Translations under genes and position numbers: made by a program
IMG/VR virus record: IMGVR_UViG_3300036761_000426
Span: 1-30,366 of that record
Direction: 5' to 3' (one strand)
Source of the DNA: a virus
DNA length: 30,366 bases
The notes under the pieces: model-generated
Told to the model about the DNA's origin: nothing
The model's input: only the letters and a program-made list of their open reading frames with translations
Database searches by the model: none
Shown: in pieces, positions 1 through 7,949 of the stretch
Position numbering within the stretch: position 1 is the first letter of the stretch
How the letters are laid out: every line of letters begins with the position of its first letter

Positions 1-182
1 GTCACGTTGCCCGACTTCTTGAGGCCCATGATGGTCTCTTCGTAGTCGGCGGGGCTGTCGTGCGTGGTCGCGTCGATGTCGTCGCGCGACAGTTCCGGCC
101 CCTTGATGTCGCCGACCTCGGCGATGGTGCCGAAGCCGTCGATGGCGAGGATGGTGCCGTGGCTCTTGGTCGCGATGGTCAT
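1..182 (-). CDS. phage tail tube protein, N-terminal part (gene runs off the window)
   Basis: The first 60 residues are visible, starting MTIATKSHGTILAIDGFG. The ATG at 180-182 is preceded by a strong GAGGAGG ribosome site. The pattern of an N-terminal strand, then 'VGDIKGPELSRDDIDATTHDS', then 'Y-E-E-T-I-M-G-L-K-K-SG' is typical of the major tail tube proteins of siphoviruses, which polymerise as hexameric rings around the tape measure. Its place directly after the DUF3168-like terminator and gp10-like genes is the usual order for this gene. The C-terminal part, the tail assembly chaperones and the tape measure would lie to the left of the window. The family call is by eye but the context is strong. 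Confidence 0.8.
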   Translation of the reverse strand, partial: MTIATKSHGTILAIDGFGTIAEVGDIKGPELSRDDIDATTHDSPADYEETIMGLKKSGNV

Positions 183-225
183 GTTGCCTCCTCAGTGTCT
201 CGGTCGAACAGGGCCGCGCTCTTGG

Positions 226-633
226 TCATACCGCCTCCTCATCGAACCACGTATACGCCTCCACGATGACCCGCCACAAGGTCTCGTCGGCCCCCGCGTC
301 TGCATCCATGACCGAAACCTGCTGCGCCGCGAGGGGCGCGGCCACAAGGGCTGCCCGTAGCGTATCAGCGAGCGCCTCGGCGTCGTAGTGGCTGAGCGCC
401 CAGCAGTCGAACTGCCAGCGGCATTTCATCAGCCCGCCCCAGCCGTCGTGCGACTGCGCCACCGGGTCGGTGAAGACCCGCCGGTAGACGACACAGGGCA
501 GGCGGTCGTGGGGTGTGTAGGGCGTGCCCTGCGGTAAGCGCACCGGGAAGATGCGTTCCTGCACGGCCAGCGCCAGCGGGGACGCCCCCCCGTTGTAGAG
601 GCTGTTGAAGAGGTCTTCGCTGGGCGTCCGCAT
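226..633 (-). CDS. tail terminator / tail completion protein, DUF3168-like
   Basis: A 135-residue protein starting MRTPSEDLFNSLY. The ATG at 631-633 follows GGAGGAGTGAG; the open frame continues to 699 but no comparable ribosome site supports a longer form. The 'PCVVYRRV..DPV' strand, the 'CRWQFDCWALSHYDAEALADTLRAAL' stretch (read as two pieces) and the C-terminal acidic end match the layout of DUF3168 proteins, the SPP1 gp17-like tail terminators that cap the tube at the head-proximal end. It lies between the gp10-like gene and the tail tube gene, as in many siphoviruses. The function is inferred from family pattern and gene order. Confidence 0.7.
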   Translation of the reverse strand: MRTPSEDLFNSLYNGGASPLALAVQERIFPVRLPQGTPYTPHDRLPCVVYRRVFTDPVAQSHDGWGGLMKCRWQFDCWALSHYDAEALADTLRAALVAAPLAAQQVSVMDADAGADETLWRVIVEAYTWFDEEAV

Positions 634-634
634 C

Positions 635-1069
635 TCACTCCTCCGGTAGCGGCGCGTTGAAGGCTTCGGTAGTCGTGCCCATCTGCGCCCCGATGACACC
701 CTTGGCGCTGACCACGGCTCCGAGTCGCATCTGCAAGACCTTCTCGGCCTCCTCCTTGCCGCTTTCCCACGCTGGCCGCATGTAGGGATAGGCGGGCATG
801 TTCACGGTGCCGTACTCGACGAAGGCGGCGTAGTCGGTGGCTGGGGCGACCTGTGCTTCGTCGCTGGCCGTCTGGCGCGTCTGGATGCTGTTGTTGAGGT
901 CACCCGTGCGGCGGTGTGGCCCGCCGCCATGACCGGAGGCGTACCACTTGGCGCGGCGCTCGAAGACGTGGCAGGCGGCGATGCAGGCGCTGGCGCGCTG
1001 GTTCCCCATCGCCACGCCAAGCCCGGTCAACTGGCCCTTGAGAATCTCGGCTCCGATGATGCGCGCCAC
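635..1069 (-). CDS. HK97 gp10-like head-tail/tail component
   Basis: A 144-residue protein. I chose the GTG at 1067-1069 because it overlaps the previous stop by one base and has GAGGTGG about ten bases upstream; the frame is open to 1237 but that extension only shadows the upstream gene. The product starts VARIIGAEILKGQ and carries the hallmark 'YAAFVEYGT..MPAYPYMRPA' segment (about residues 90-112) of the HK97 gp10 family, small proteins acting at the head-tail interface or early tail. A central 'RRTGDLNNSI' also fits the family. The next gene, the DUF3168-like terminator, starts just one base on. Confidence 0.75.
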   Translation of the reverse strand: MARIIGAEILKGQLTGLGVAMGNQRASACIAACHVFERRAKWYASGHGGGPHRRTGDLNNSIQTRQTASDEAQVAPATDYAAFVEYGTVNMPAYPYMRPAWESGKEEAEKVLQMRLGAVVSAKGVIGAQMGTTTEAFNAPLPEE

Positions 1070-1455
1070 TACTGCGCCACCTCGCGCACATGCACGGTCA
1101 GGCAGCCAATGTCGGGTTCGGGGTCGCCCCAGACTGCGCCCACGATGGGCTGCGGCAGGGGTGTCCCGAAGCGCGCCGTCAGGCGTACCATGTCGCGGCG
1201 CGTGACGAGAGTGCCCACATCCACCGTGAGCTTCCACTCGTTGATGGAGACCGTGAAGCGGTCACCGGGGGTCTCCATGACCTTGACCTGCTCCCAGATG
1301 CACGGTATCTCGTCGCCCTCACCCCAGACCGTCAGCGGGGAACCGTCCACGTCGAACGATTCGCCGTAGCTGAGGATGACGCACTTATCGGTCCACGGTG
1401 GCGTGACCTCTGCCGCCATCGCCGCCAGCTCACCGGGCTGTGGGAAGACGCTCAT
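1069..1455 (-). CDS. putative head closure / connector protein
   Basis: A 128-residue protein starting MSVFPQPGELAAMA with many beta-type segments: 'VILSYGESFDVDGSPLTVW', 'DRFTVSINEWKLTVDVG', and a C-terminal 'IGCLTVHVREVAQ'. The size, the strand-rich look and the position between the gp6-like connector and the gp10-like gene fit a head-closure (stopper) protein, which seals the portal after packaging. I do not recognise a specific family motif, so the role rests on position. Its ATG overlaps the stop of the upstream gene, so the two are probably translationally coupled. Confidence 0.5.
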   Translation of the reverse strand: MSVFPQPGELAAMAAEVTPPWTDKCVILSYGESFDVDGSPLTVWGEGDEIPCIWEQVKVMETPGDRFTVSINEWKLTVDVGTLVTRRDMVRLTARFGTPLPQPIVGAVWGDPEPDIGCLTVHVREVAQ

Positions 1456-1922
1456 CAGAAGTCACCCTCGTTCTCGACGAACTCGCCCTCGAAGACGCCC
1501 CCGTGTGTGGGGTCAGGGTCGATGAGCAACGAAGGATAGCCACCCCACTTGGACTTCTGGGCCTGCTCGGTAGCGCGGTCGATGACCAGCTCGACGCAGC
1601 GCATGGGCGCGAGCGAGCGGAAATGGCGGGCCTGCCGCAAGGCGTGCGTGTAGAGCTGGCTGCGCTTGTAGGTGGCGTTGCCCGCCGAGCCCATCGAGAA
1701 GTCGTAGCTGTCGACCTCCTTGGCAGCCTTCTCGTCCCAGATGGCGGCAGCGGCGCGGTGCATGTCGTAGGTCGGCGTCCAGTCGGTGGCGGTGGGGGCG
1801 TTGCCTGCGCTGTCGTCCAAGGGGAAGGTCTCGACGATGGCCGCGAGTGTGGCGTCGTCGTAGTTCGCCAACTCCGGTTCCGCGACCATACGACGCAGCT
1901 TGGCAATCTCAACCGTGGTCAT
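1455..1922 (-). CDS. putative head-tail connector (adaptor) protein
   Basis: A 155-residue protein starting MTTVEIAKLRRMVAEPE. The start at 1920-1922 overlaps the upstream stop as ATGA; the frame is open to 2093 without a better start. The N-terminal half is helical: 'LRRMVAEPELANYDDATLAAI' (read in two parts) resembles the opening of gp6-like connector proteins that dock under the portal. 'YDMHRAAAAIWDEKAAKEVDSYDF' and 'KRSQLYTHALRQARHFRSL' supply further helices. The tail end, 'DPDPTHGGVFEGEFVENEGDF', is acidic. The role is inferred from helix pattern and location next to the closure and gp10-like genes. Confidence 0.6.
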   Translation of the reverse strand: MTTVEIAKLRRMVAEPELANYDDATLAAIVETFPLDDSAGNAPTATDWTPTYDMHRAAAAIWDEKAAKEVDSYDFSMGSAGNATYKRSQLYTHALRQARHFRSLAPMRCVELVIDRATEQAQKSKWGGYPSLLIDPDPTHGGVFEGEFVENEGDF

Positions 1923-2230
1923 CAGTACACCTCCAGCGTACCCGAGCAGTCGGCGGGCTTGAGGCTGCCCATCTCCCACTTGACGTACATCAGGTAGAGG
2001 CCGCGCGGCAGCGTGATGGCTCCCTCGGGGCCGACGAAGCAGCGCGCCCAGAAGACCCCGTTGGCATCGGTGTACCACGAGCCCGGCGTCCACACCGTGC
2101 CGGGAGCGTCGCTGAGCAGATGGCTGGTCACGAAGGCGAACGACACCGGCTGCGCCACGGGGTTCTCGCTCGACGTGATTTCGACCTCTACGAAGTCGGT
2201 ACTCGCCGCGCTCATCTTGAGCAGGCTCAT
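1922..2230 (-). CDS. small structural-region protein of unknown function
   Basis: A 102-residue protein starting MSLLKMSAASTDFVEVEI. The ATG at 2228-2230 follows GGGAGG and overlaps the stop of the giant repeat gene by four bases; the longer frame to 2368 is only a shadow of that gene. It reads as a mainly beta protein: 'DFVEVEITSSENPVAQPVSFAFV' (two strands) and 'GLYLMYVKWEMGSLKPAD'. The pattern of a small beta-sandwich with 'PGSWYTDANGVFWARCFVG' is often seen in actinophage-type head/tail modules, but I cannot name a family. It is most likely co-translated with the giant protein and the connector. Confidence 0.55.
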   Translation of the reverse strand: MSLLKMSAASTDFVEVEITSSENPVAQPVSFAFVTSHLLSDAPGTVWTPGSWYTDANGVFWARCFVGPEGAITLPRGLYLMYVKWEMGSLKPADCSGTLEVY

Positions 2231-5200
2231 CTCATCCTCCCGGTGTGGTTCTCGGTGCGCGGCTCTGGCGGTTTGCGCTCTGACGATACTCTGCTGCGCC
2301 CGGCGCGGGAAGCCCGCTGCACATGCTCGCCGCCGACCGCCTCGATATCGCTCTCGATGAACACCCACGCCTGCCCTATCTGGAAAGCCGAGGCGATACC
2401 GGCGGGGTAGACCACCTGTAGGTCGCTGCCCGCCCAGACCACACCGAACAGCTCTGCGCTGGCGATACCGACGGGGATGCGGGTGACACCACCGGGCAGG
2501 CGGTTCGGGCTGCCGAAGGTCTCTTCGCTGACGATGCCAGCAGCCTCAATGAGGTAGCGCAGCAGTTCGGCGGGCGAGCCGAACGCTTCGCTGCTGGTGA
2601 TGCCCACGGGCACGCGCGTGACCGGGCCGGGCAAGCGACTCGGGCTGCCCATCTGTTGCCCCGAAGCGATGCCCGTGGGCTGGATGATGTTGGCCTTGAC
2701 CACCGTCGGCGTGCCCATGAACTCGCCGCTGGCGATACCCGCGATGGCGGGGGTCTTGTTGGCGACCCGCGTCGGGCTTCCGACCTGCTCCGCGCTGGCG
2801 ACGCCCACAGGCGAGCGGGTGACGTTGCCCTGCGCCGTGGTTACGCTGCCCACCGCCTCTGTGCTGGGTATGCCGGTCGGGGCGCGGGTCTGGCCGAGAC
2901 CGCCGACGAGTTCTGCGACGGCGTTACCGACCGCCTCACCGCTCTCGATGCCGTTGGTCTCTCTCGTCACACCGCCGGGCGCGCGTACCGCGCTGCCGAT
3001 GGCTTCCGCGCTGGCAACGCCGCCCGGCTGGCGCGTGACGGTGGAAACGCGATTTGGGTTACCAAACGCCTCGCACGACACCACACCCAAGGGCGACCGT
3101 TCCGTGTCCGTGTGGCTCGCCTGTGCGACCCCTATGACCTCTTCCGATGTGATGCCACCGGGGGCGCGCGCGATGGTCGCCTCGCGCGCCACGACCCCCA
3201 CCATCTCAGCCGAGGCGATGCCGACCACCGGCACTGTGATGTTGACCTTCGGAGCACCGACGCTCTCAGCCGAGGCGATGCCCGCAAGGCTGCGTGTCAT
3301 ACCACTGGCCGTGCTCGGCACGCCCATCTCTTCGGCGCTCGCGATGCCTGTGGGCTGGCGCGTGACCCCGCCCTTGGCGACCGTGACCGTGCCCACGACT
3401 GCGGCGCTGTTGATGCCCGCCGGGGCGCAGGCGTTGCTCGCCTGACGGGCCGCCGTGCCGATGGACTCAGCCGACGCGATGCCTGCCGGGGCACGGTCAA
3501 CGGTCATGGTGCGCGTCGCTACACCCACACTCTCAGCCGACGCGATGCCTGTTGCCAGAACGGGATACGCTGCTGCGCGGCTCGCTGTGCCGACAGCTTC
3601 CGCAGAGGCGATGCCAGTTGCCAGCCTGACGAGGTGCCACTTCACTGTCCCCACGGCTTCGGCGCTGGCGATGCCCCCCGCGTTGCCGACCACGTTCGCC
3701 GTCGTCCACGTGCAGGAGCCCACAGCCTCGGCGCTCGCGATGCCGGTGCAGATGCGCGTCACGTTCCCCTTGAGGGTCGTCGCGCTACCCATCGCCTCCC
3801 CGCTCGCAATGCCTGCGACCCCGAAGGCGTTGGCCGGGACGCGAGTCGCGTTGCCCACCGCCTCCGCGCTGGCTACTCCACTCGGAGTGCAGTTGACGTT
3901 GCCTTTGGCAGTGGTGGCCGTACCCACACTCTCGGCGCTGACGATGCCACTGAGAGCCCGGTTGACGTTGCCGGGGACGCGCGTCGCGGTGCCCACGGAC
4001 TCGGCAGAGGCGATGCCCGTGAGGCTTCTCGACTGGTCGGTATGGCTGGCGGTCGGCGTACCCACGGCCTCGGCAGAGGCGATGCCTGCGGGCTGCGCGG
4101 TCTGGGCGATGGCGGCGACCACGGTGCCCACGGACTCGGCAGAGGCGATACCGCTGGCGTGGACGGTCTGCGCACCCGTGCTCCCACCGACGGTGTCGAC
4201 GGTGCCCATCGACTGCCCGCTGGCGATGCCGGTCGGGATGATGCGCTGGTTGACCTTGCCCAGAAATGCCTTGCCGGTGGTCGCGGAGACGAAGTAGTCG
4301 GCCCAGAGGATGTGGCCTCGCCACTCGACCTTGTTCCAGTAGTACTCGGCGTCAACTTCGGGTCGCTCCTCGCCCCACAACGCCCCGGCGTTCCAAGACA
4401 CGTAGACGCGACCCGGCAGGACGGGCTCGAAGGTCTGCTTGGCAGAGGCGGCGATGATGCTCTGATTGTCGTCGGCGACTCCGACCACGCTGTAGTTCTG
4501 CACCGTCGTCGAGGGCTTGTGCTCGGGGAAGGTCGCGCCGCTGTCGGTTGACACGTAGACGGTCCGGTAGCCGTTGATGACGATGACCGAGCCGTCAGCG
4601 TGGTCAACGTCGAGAGTCTCGACGTTGTTGACCGAGCGTAGATACCAGTTGGTGCCGCCGTTGGTCGTGACGTAGACACCGTTGCCGCTGAAGCAGATAG
4701 CCATGACCGAGCCGTCGTAGTCGATGCCAACCGTGCCCCAGTTCTTGTCGACCACTCCGGCGGGCTGCTCCTCGTGCCAGTTTGAGCCTTGATTCGTCGA
4801 GTGATACAACCGCCCGCCGTAGACCCCGGCGATGAGAGTCTGCCCGTCGCCACTGACAGCGCAGCCCTGCCAGTTGTAGCCGCTGGCGTCGATGGGCGAG
4901 ACGACGTTCCAAGACGACCCGCCGTTCGTCGAGAGATAGAGGTAGGAGTAGCTGGAGGAGGTGCCGCCGATAGCCAGTAGCACCTGCCCGTCGTCAGAGC
5001 AGTCGGCCTCCAGCCAGTAGCGATGCACGCCCGCCCCGGCAGGCTCTTTGAGCGTCCAGCTATCGCCGCTGTTCGTCGAGAGGTAGAGGTGCCCTAGGCT
5101 GTGGTACTGACCAGCGAGGATGACCGAGCCGTCGGCATCGAGGCCGAGGGCACGGTAGTAGGAGCCGCTTGACCCACTCGGTAGCGACTCGGCCCACGCG

Positions 5201-7449
5201 ATGTCGTGGTAGACGAAGTTAGCGAGCAGAGTTGTAGCTGTGCCCATCGCCTCTGCGCTGGCGACCCCGCTCGCCGTTCTTGACTGGTCGGTGTGGGTCG
5301 CCGTCGCGGTGCCCACGGCTTCGGCAGAGGCAATCCCGCTGGCCGTGCGCGTCTGCGTGTAGGCAATGTTCGGGGTGCCAACCTGCTCAGAGGAAGCGAT
5401 GCCGCTGGGCGTGCGCGTGACGTTACCCTTGAGCGTGGTCGGACTGCCGATAGCTTCAGAGGAAGCGATGCCCGTGGGAACGCGCGTCGTGGTGCCGCCG
5501 GTCTGCGAGGCGGCAGCGGAGCCGATGGACTCGGCAGAAGCGATGCCCGTGGGCGTGACCACGTTGGTCTTGAGGACGGTCGGGGTGCCAATAGCCTGCG
5601 CGCTGACGATGCCGACCGCCGTACAGTGACGCCATGCCAGCAGGCCGGTCGTGCTGTAGAAGAAGCGCCCGTCGGCGAGTCCGCTGGCGGCGACGATGTA
5701 GATGCCGTCGTCGCTCAAGGCCAGATAGCGCATGTTCACGCCGCTCTGCACCGGCCCCCACTTCGCCCACGTCGCGCCGTCGCTGGAGCCGTAGAGGCAA
5801 CAGTGGGCAGCGTTGACGGTGGAGTAGGAGCAGATGAGCCACGTCGAGCCGTCGCCGCTGATGGCGAGGCCGTAGGGATTGCCGGTGCTGGTGCCCTCGC
5901 CCGTGAAGTTCCGCAGCGTCCAGTTGGTGCCGCCGTTCGTGGTCGTCCAGACGCGCCCTACGTCAAACGACTGGTCTTGAGTGAGGCCCGCGATAATCTT
6001 CGTCCCGTCCTCGGACATGGCGACGAACCAGATGCCGGTCTCAGCCGAGCCGCTGGGGTCTTCTCGGTGCCACGCGCCCCCCGAGTTGACGGAGTGCCAG
6101 AGGTAGCCCGCTTGGTCGCAGGCCATCATCTTGGTGCCGTCGTCGGACATGGCGATGCTGCCCCAGTACATCTGCCCGCCGCCAGCAGAGGGGTCGATGG
6201 CCGCGCTCCATGACGTGCCGCCGTTGCTGGTGTAGTAGAGCCGCCCCGTGCCGTTCTCGCTGATGGCGACGAGTATGCGGCTGCCGTCGTCGCTGATAAC
6301 GGCGTCGGCCCACGGCTTGTCGACTCCCGAGCCGGTCGGGTATTCCTCGTGGAAACTCGCGCCCGAGTCGATGGAGTGATAGATGCGCTTGTTGCCGTAG
6401 ATGCTGGCCGCGAGGCGCACGCTACCGTCGGAGTCCATGCGCAGGACGTGAGGTTCGTAGCCCGTGGTGCCGAACGGCTGCGGGCTCATCGCCGCCCACG
6501 TCGCGCCGTGGTTGGTCGAGAGGAACTCGTTGACGGCGGTCGAGGACTTGTATCTCCCGGCTAGTACCACGGCTCCGTCGCCTGACACGCCAACCGACGT
6601 GTACTGCCCCGTCCCCGTGCCGTCTGGCTGGGAGGAGAAGCCGTTCCAGTCGTACCAATAGCCGTCGGCGGTGATGGTCGGGGTGCCGACCGATTCTGCC
6701 GAAGCGATACCCGTCGGCGTGCGAATCTGGAGCTGCATCTTGACCGTCGGCGTGCCGATGGCTTGCGCGCTGGCGATGCCGGTCGGAGTCGGGGTCTGGT
6801 TGTACTCTTTCTTGAGGCCGAGGACGGTCGTGTACCACGCCGAGTCGGTGACGGTCGCCATCACCGCCGGGTCTACCGCGCTGCCGGTGCCGCCGTCGAG
6901 GTCGTACTCAAGCGCCGACCAGCCATCCGTCCCCGAGGTCGTCGACCACGCCGCGTTCGCGTTGAGGGTGAAGTTGGCCGAGGCGCTGATGCCGTCGTTC
7001 TGGTCCATGCCCCCGCCAATGGCGATGAGGCAGTCGCCCGACGTGGAGGAGTACGAGGGCGGGTTGGGGTCGCCCGTGCCGGTGGCGGGCGTCGCCGCGC
7101 TGCGCACGCCCCCGGTCTGGTAGAAGACGGCTGTCATCCAGCCCGTGGTGCCGTTGCTGACGCTGTTCAGCGTGGCGTGCCCCACGTACCCGTCGTCAAT
7201 CATCTGCTGCGTGAGGGCCACCGAGCCGACCCAGAGGTGGCCGTAGGTGGCGTTCGAGACGTCCTGCCCGCTGATGAGCGTCGGGCCGGTGATGCCGGTG
7301 AACGTCTTGGTCGAGGCGCGCGAGTAGAGGACGCAGACGGCGGTGTCCCCGACTTGGCAGGACGCGGGCAGAGTCCACGTTGCGGCGTCGGTGCCGTTAG
7401 GGTTGGCTGCGCCCCCGCTGTTCCATGCGCCTCTGAAGGCGACCGCCAT
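2227..7449 (-). CDS. giant virion fibre-like protein: 36 GIASAEAVG-type repeats and two Asp-box beta-propellers
   Basis: A 1740-residue protein with several parts. Residues 1-215 form a beta-rich head domain (MAVAFRGAWNSGGAANPNG...). Two copies of a repeat with core G-I-A-S-A-E-[AS]-[VIM]-G-[TS] follow. Residues about 264-607 form one beta-propeller with six Asp-box motifs (STNHGATW, SIDSGASF, TSNGGTSW, SVNSGGAW, TTNGGTNW, SSDGATW). Six repeats then lead to a second propeller at about 744-1067 (STNSGDSW, STNGGSSW, STNQGSNW, TTNGGTNW, STDSGATF, SWNAGALW). Twenty-eight repeats follow to near residue 1705, then a basic tail. By my count there are 36 units of about 22 residues. Asp-box propellers often bind carbohydrate. 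Its place between the capsid and connector genes suggests a head fibre or decoration, but a tail fibre is possible. The start at 7447-7449 leaves 37 bases after the upstream stop. Confidence 0.85.
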   Translation of the reverse strand: MAVAFRGAWNSGGAANPNGTDAATWTLPASCQVGDTAVCVLYSRASTKTFTGITGPTLISGQDVSNATYGHLWVGSVALTQQMIDDGYVGHATLNSVSNGTTGWMTAVFYQTGGVRSAATPATGTGDPNPPSYSSTSGDCLIAIGGGMDQNDGISASANFTLNANAAWSTTSGTDGWSALEYDLDGGTGSAVDPAVMATVTDSAWYTTVLGLKKEYNQTPTPTGIASAQAIGTPTVKMQLQIRTPTGIASAESVGTPTITADGYWYDWNGFSSQPDGTGTGQYTSVGVSGDGAVVLAGRYKSSTAVNEFLSTNHGATWAAMSPQPFGTTGYEPHVLRMDSDGSVRLAASIYGNKRIYHSIDSGASFHEEYPTGSGVDKPWADAVISDDGSRILVAISENGTGRLYYTSNGGTSWSAAIDPSAGGGQMYWGSIAMSDDGTKMMACDQAGYLWHSVNSGGAWHREDPSGSAETGIWFVAMSEDGTKIIAGLTQDQSFDVGRVWTTTNGGTNWTLRNFTGEGTSTGNPYGLAISGDGSTWLICSYSTVNAAHCCLYGSSDGATWAKWGPVQSGVNMRYLALSDDGIYIVAASGLADGRFFYSTTGLLAWRHCTAVGIVSAQAIGTPTVLKTNVVTPTGIASAESIGSAAASQTGGTTTRVPTGIASSEAIGSPTTLKGNVTRTPSGIASSEQVGTPNIAYTQTRTASGIASAEAVGTATATHTDQSRTASGVASAEAMGTATTLLANFVYHDIAWAESLPSGSSGSYYRALGLDADGSVILAGQYHSLGHLYLSTNSGDSWTLKEPAGAGVHRYWLEADCSDDGQVLLAIGGTSSSYSYLYLSTNGGSSWNVVSPIDASGYNWQGCAVSGDGQTLIAGVYGGRLYHSTNQGSNWHEEQPAGVVDKNWGTVGIDYDGSVMAICFSGNGVYVTTNGGTNWYLRSVNNVETLDVDHADGSVIVINGYRTVYVSTDSGATFPEHKPSTTVQNYSVVGVADDNQSIIAASAKQTFEPVLPGRVYVSWNAGALWGEERPEVDAEYYWNKVEWRGHILWADYFVSATTGKAFLGKVNQRIIPTGIASGQSMGTVDTVGGSTGAQTVHASGIASAESVGTVVAAIAQTAQPAGIASAEAVGTPTASHTDQSRSLTGIASAESVGTATRVPGNVNRALSGIVSAESVGTATTAKGNVNCTPSGVASAEAVGNATRVPANAFGVAGIASGEAMGSATTLKGNVTRICTGIASAEAVGSCTWTTANVVGNAGGIASAEAVGTVKWHLVRLATGIASAEAVGTASRAAAYPVLATGIASAESVGVATRTMTVDRAPAGIASAESIGTAARQASNACAPAGINSAAVVGTVTVAKGGVTRQPTGIASAEEMGVPSTASGMTRSLAGIASAESVGAPKVNITVPVVGIASAEMVGVVAREATIARAPGGITSEEVIGVAQASHTDTERSPLGVVSCEAFGNPNRVSTVTRQPGGVASAEAIGSAVRAPGGVTRETNGIESGEAVGNAVAELVGGLGQTRAPTGIPSTEAVGSVTTAQGNVTRSPVGVASAEQVGSPTRVANKTPAIAGIASGEFMGTPTVVKANIIQPTGIASGQQMGSPSRLPGPVTRVPVGITSSEAFGSPAELLRYLIEAAGIVSEETFGSPNRLPGGVTRIPVGIASAELFGVVWAGSDLQVVYPAGIASAFQIGQAWVFIESDIEAVGGEHVQRASRAGRSRVSSERKPPEPRTENHTGRMR
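2370..4242 (-). repeat. coding tandem repeat block, 28 units of about 66 bp
   Basis: Units 9 to 36 of the giant protein's repeat lie here. On the plus strand the most conserved part reads as 'GGCAGAGGCGATGCC' and close variants, once every 60-78 bases. Units differ at many third positions and in the linker (often 'RVPGNVNR' or 'TLKGNVTR'). The array is therefore old or under recombination rather than freshly expanded. It has no alternating unique spacers, so it is not a CRISPR array. Confidence 0.85.
5222..5625 (-). repeat. coding repeat block between the two propellers, 6 units
   Basis: Units 3 to 8 of the GIASAEAVG-type repeat lie here, for example 'TPTGIASAESIGSAA' and 'TASGVASAEAMGTAT'. 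They form the linker between propeller 1 and propeller 2 of the giant protein. The linker 'THTDQSR' recurs both here and in the main block (units 7 and 11), which points to exchange between blocks. Confidence 0.8.
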
Positions 7450-7486
7450 CGGTCACCCCGTCTGTTCCCTCGCCCTCCTCAGAAGC

Positions 7487-7897
7487 CTAGAGCTTGAAGA
7501 TGAACGGCGTGGTGGCCTGCCACTGGATGGTGATGTTGCCGCCGTTCGGCGTCACGGCAGTGAACTCGACCCAGCAGACGAGGTTGGAGGTGCCCGAGGT
7601 GCCCGACCACTTGTAGATGATGACGCCCTCCACGTGCGTCCCGCTGACGCTGGTGAAGACGATATCCTCGCCGTCTGCGACCCCGGCCACGCCCGTCAGC
7701 GAGCTGCTGGTGAAGCTGACCGGAGTGCCGATGATGGCGCTGGCAAGGTCGTCGTGGAAGTCGTGGGTGGCGAGGTTTGGCATGACGATGCCCGAGTCGA
7801 TGAGCGCGCAGCGGTAGTCTTCTGCCGTGCTGGTGTACCAGTGCAAGTCGCCCTTGAGGAACGACGCCCTGCCGCTGTCGAAGAGTCCTGAAGCCAT
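7487..7897 (-). CDS. small structural protein of unknown function
   Basis: A 136-residue protein starting MASGLFDSGRASFLKGDLHW with AGGAG upstream of the ATG at 7895-7897. The N-terminal part ('GDLHWYTSTAEDYRCALIDS') is followed by a beta-rich half with 'GVAGVADGEDIVFTSVSG' and 'VEGVIIYKWSGTSGTSNLV', ending 'PFIFKL'. Small proteins with this opening are common in phage structural modules, to my recollection without an assigned role. It sits between the capsid-linked paralogs and the giant fibre-like protein, and just downstream of the UUCG hairpin at 7914-7943. It is likely a virion or assembly component; nothing more precise can be read. Confidence 0.65.
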   Translation of the reverse strand: MASGLFDSGRASFLKGDLHWYTSTAEDYRCALIDSGIVMPNLATHDFHDDLASAIIGTPVSFTSSSLTGVAGVADGEDIVFTSVSGTHVEGVIIYKWSGTSGTSNLVCWVEFTAVTPNGGNITIQWQATTPFIFKL

Positions 7898-7913
7898 CTC
7901 GTTCTCCTAGTCT

Positions 7914-7943
7914 CGGGAGCGGGAGCCGAAGCCCCCGCCCCCG
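7914..7943 (-). terminator. 13-bp hairpin with a UUCG tetraloop (terminator, attenuator or mRNA stabiliser)
   Basis: Read on the minus strand, two tandem GGGGGC blocks are followed by TTCG and two tandem GCTCCC blocks. These pair over 12 bp with two G-U wobbles, plus one more C-G pair, closed by the very stable C(UUCG)G tetraloop. It occupies most of the 52-base gap between two structural genes. No run of T follows it, so it is not a classical intrinsic terminator. High-GC hosts often use hairpins without a T-run, or it may only reduce read-through or protect mRNA ends. The fold is read by eye. Confidence 0.5.
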
Positions 7944-7949
7944 CTCTGT

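Noticed and set aside
2370-4242. CRISPR-like regular repeats of about 66 bp.
   Set aside because: The repeats are in frame, translate to a regular protein motif, vary in sequence and have no unique spacers or cas genes.
2656-4551. A 631-codon open frame on the plus strand, opposite the giant gene, and other long plus-strand frames (for example 8716-9624, 12990-14066, 23318-24511).
   Set aside because: They are antisense to well-supported genes, lack ribosome sites, and read as Arg/Ala/Asp-rich text caused by high GC and repeat structure.
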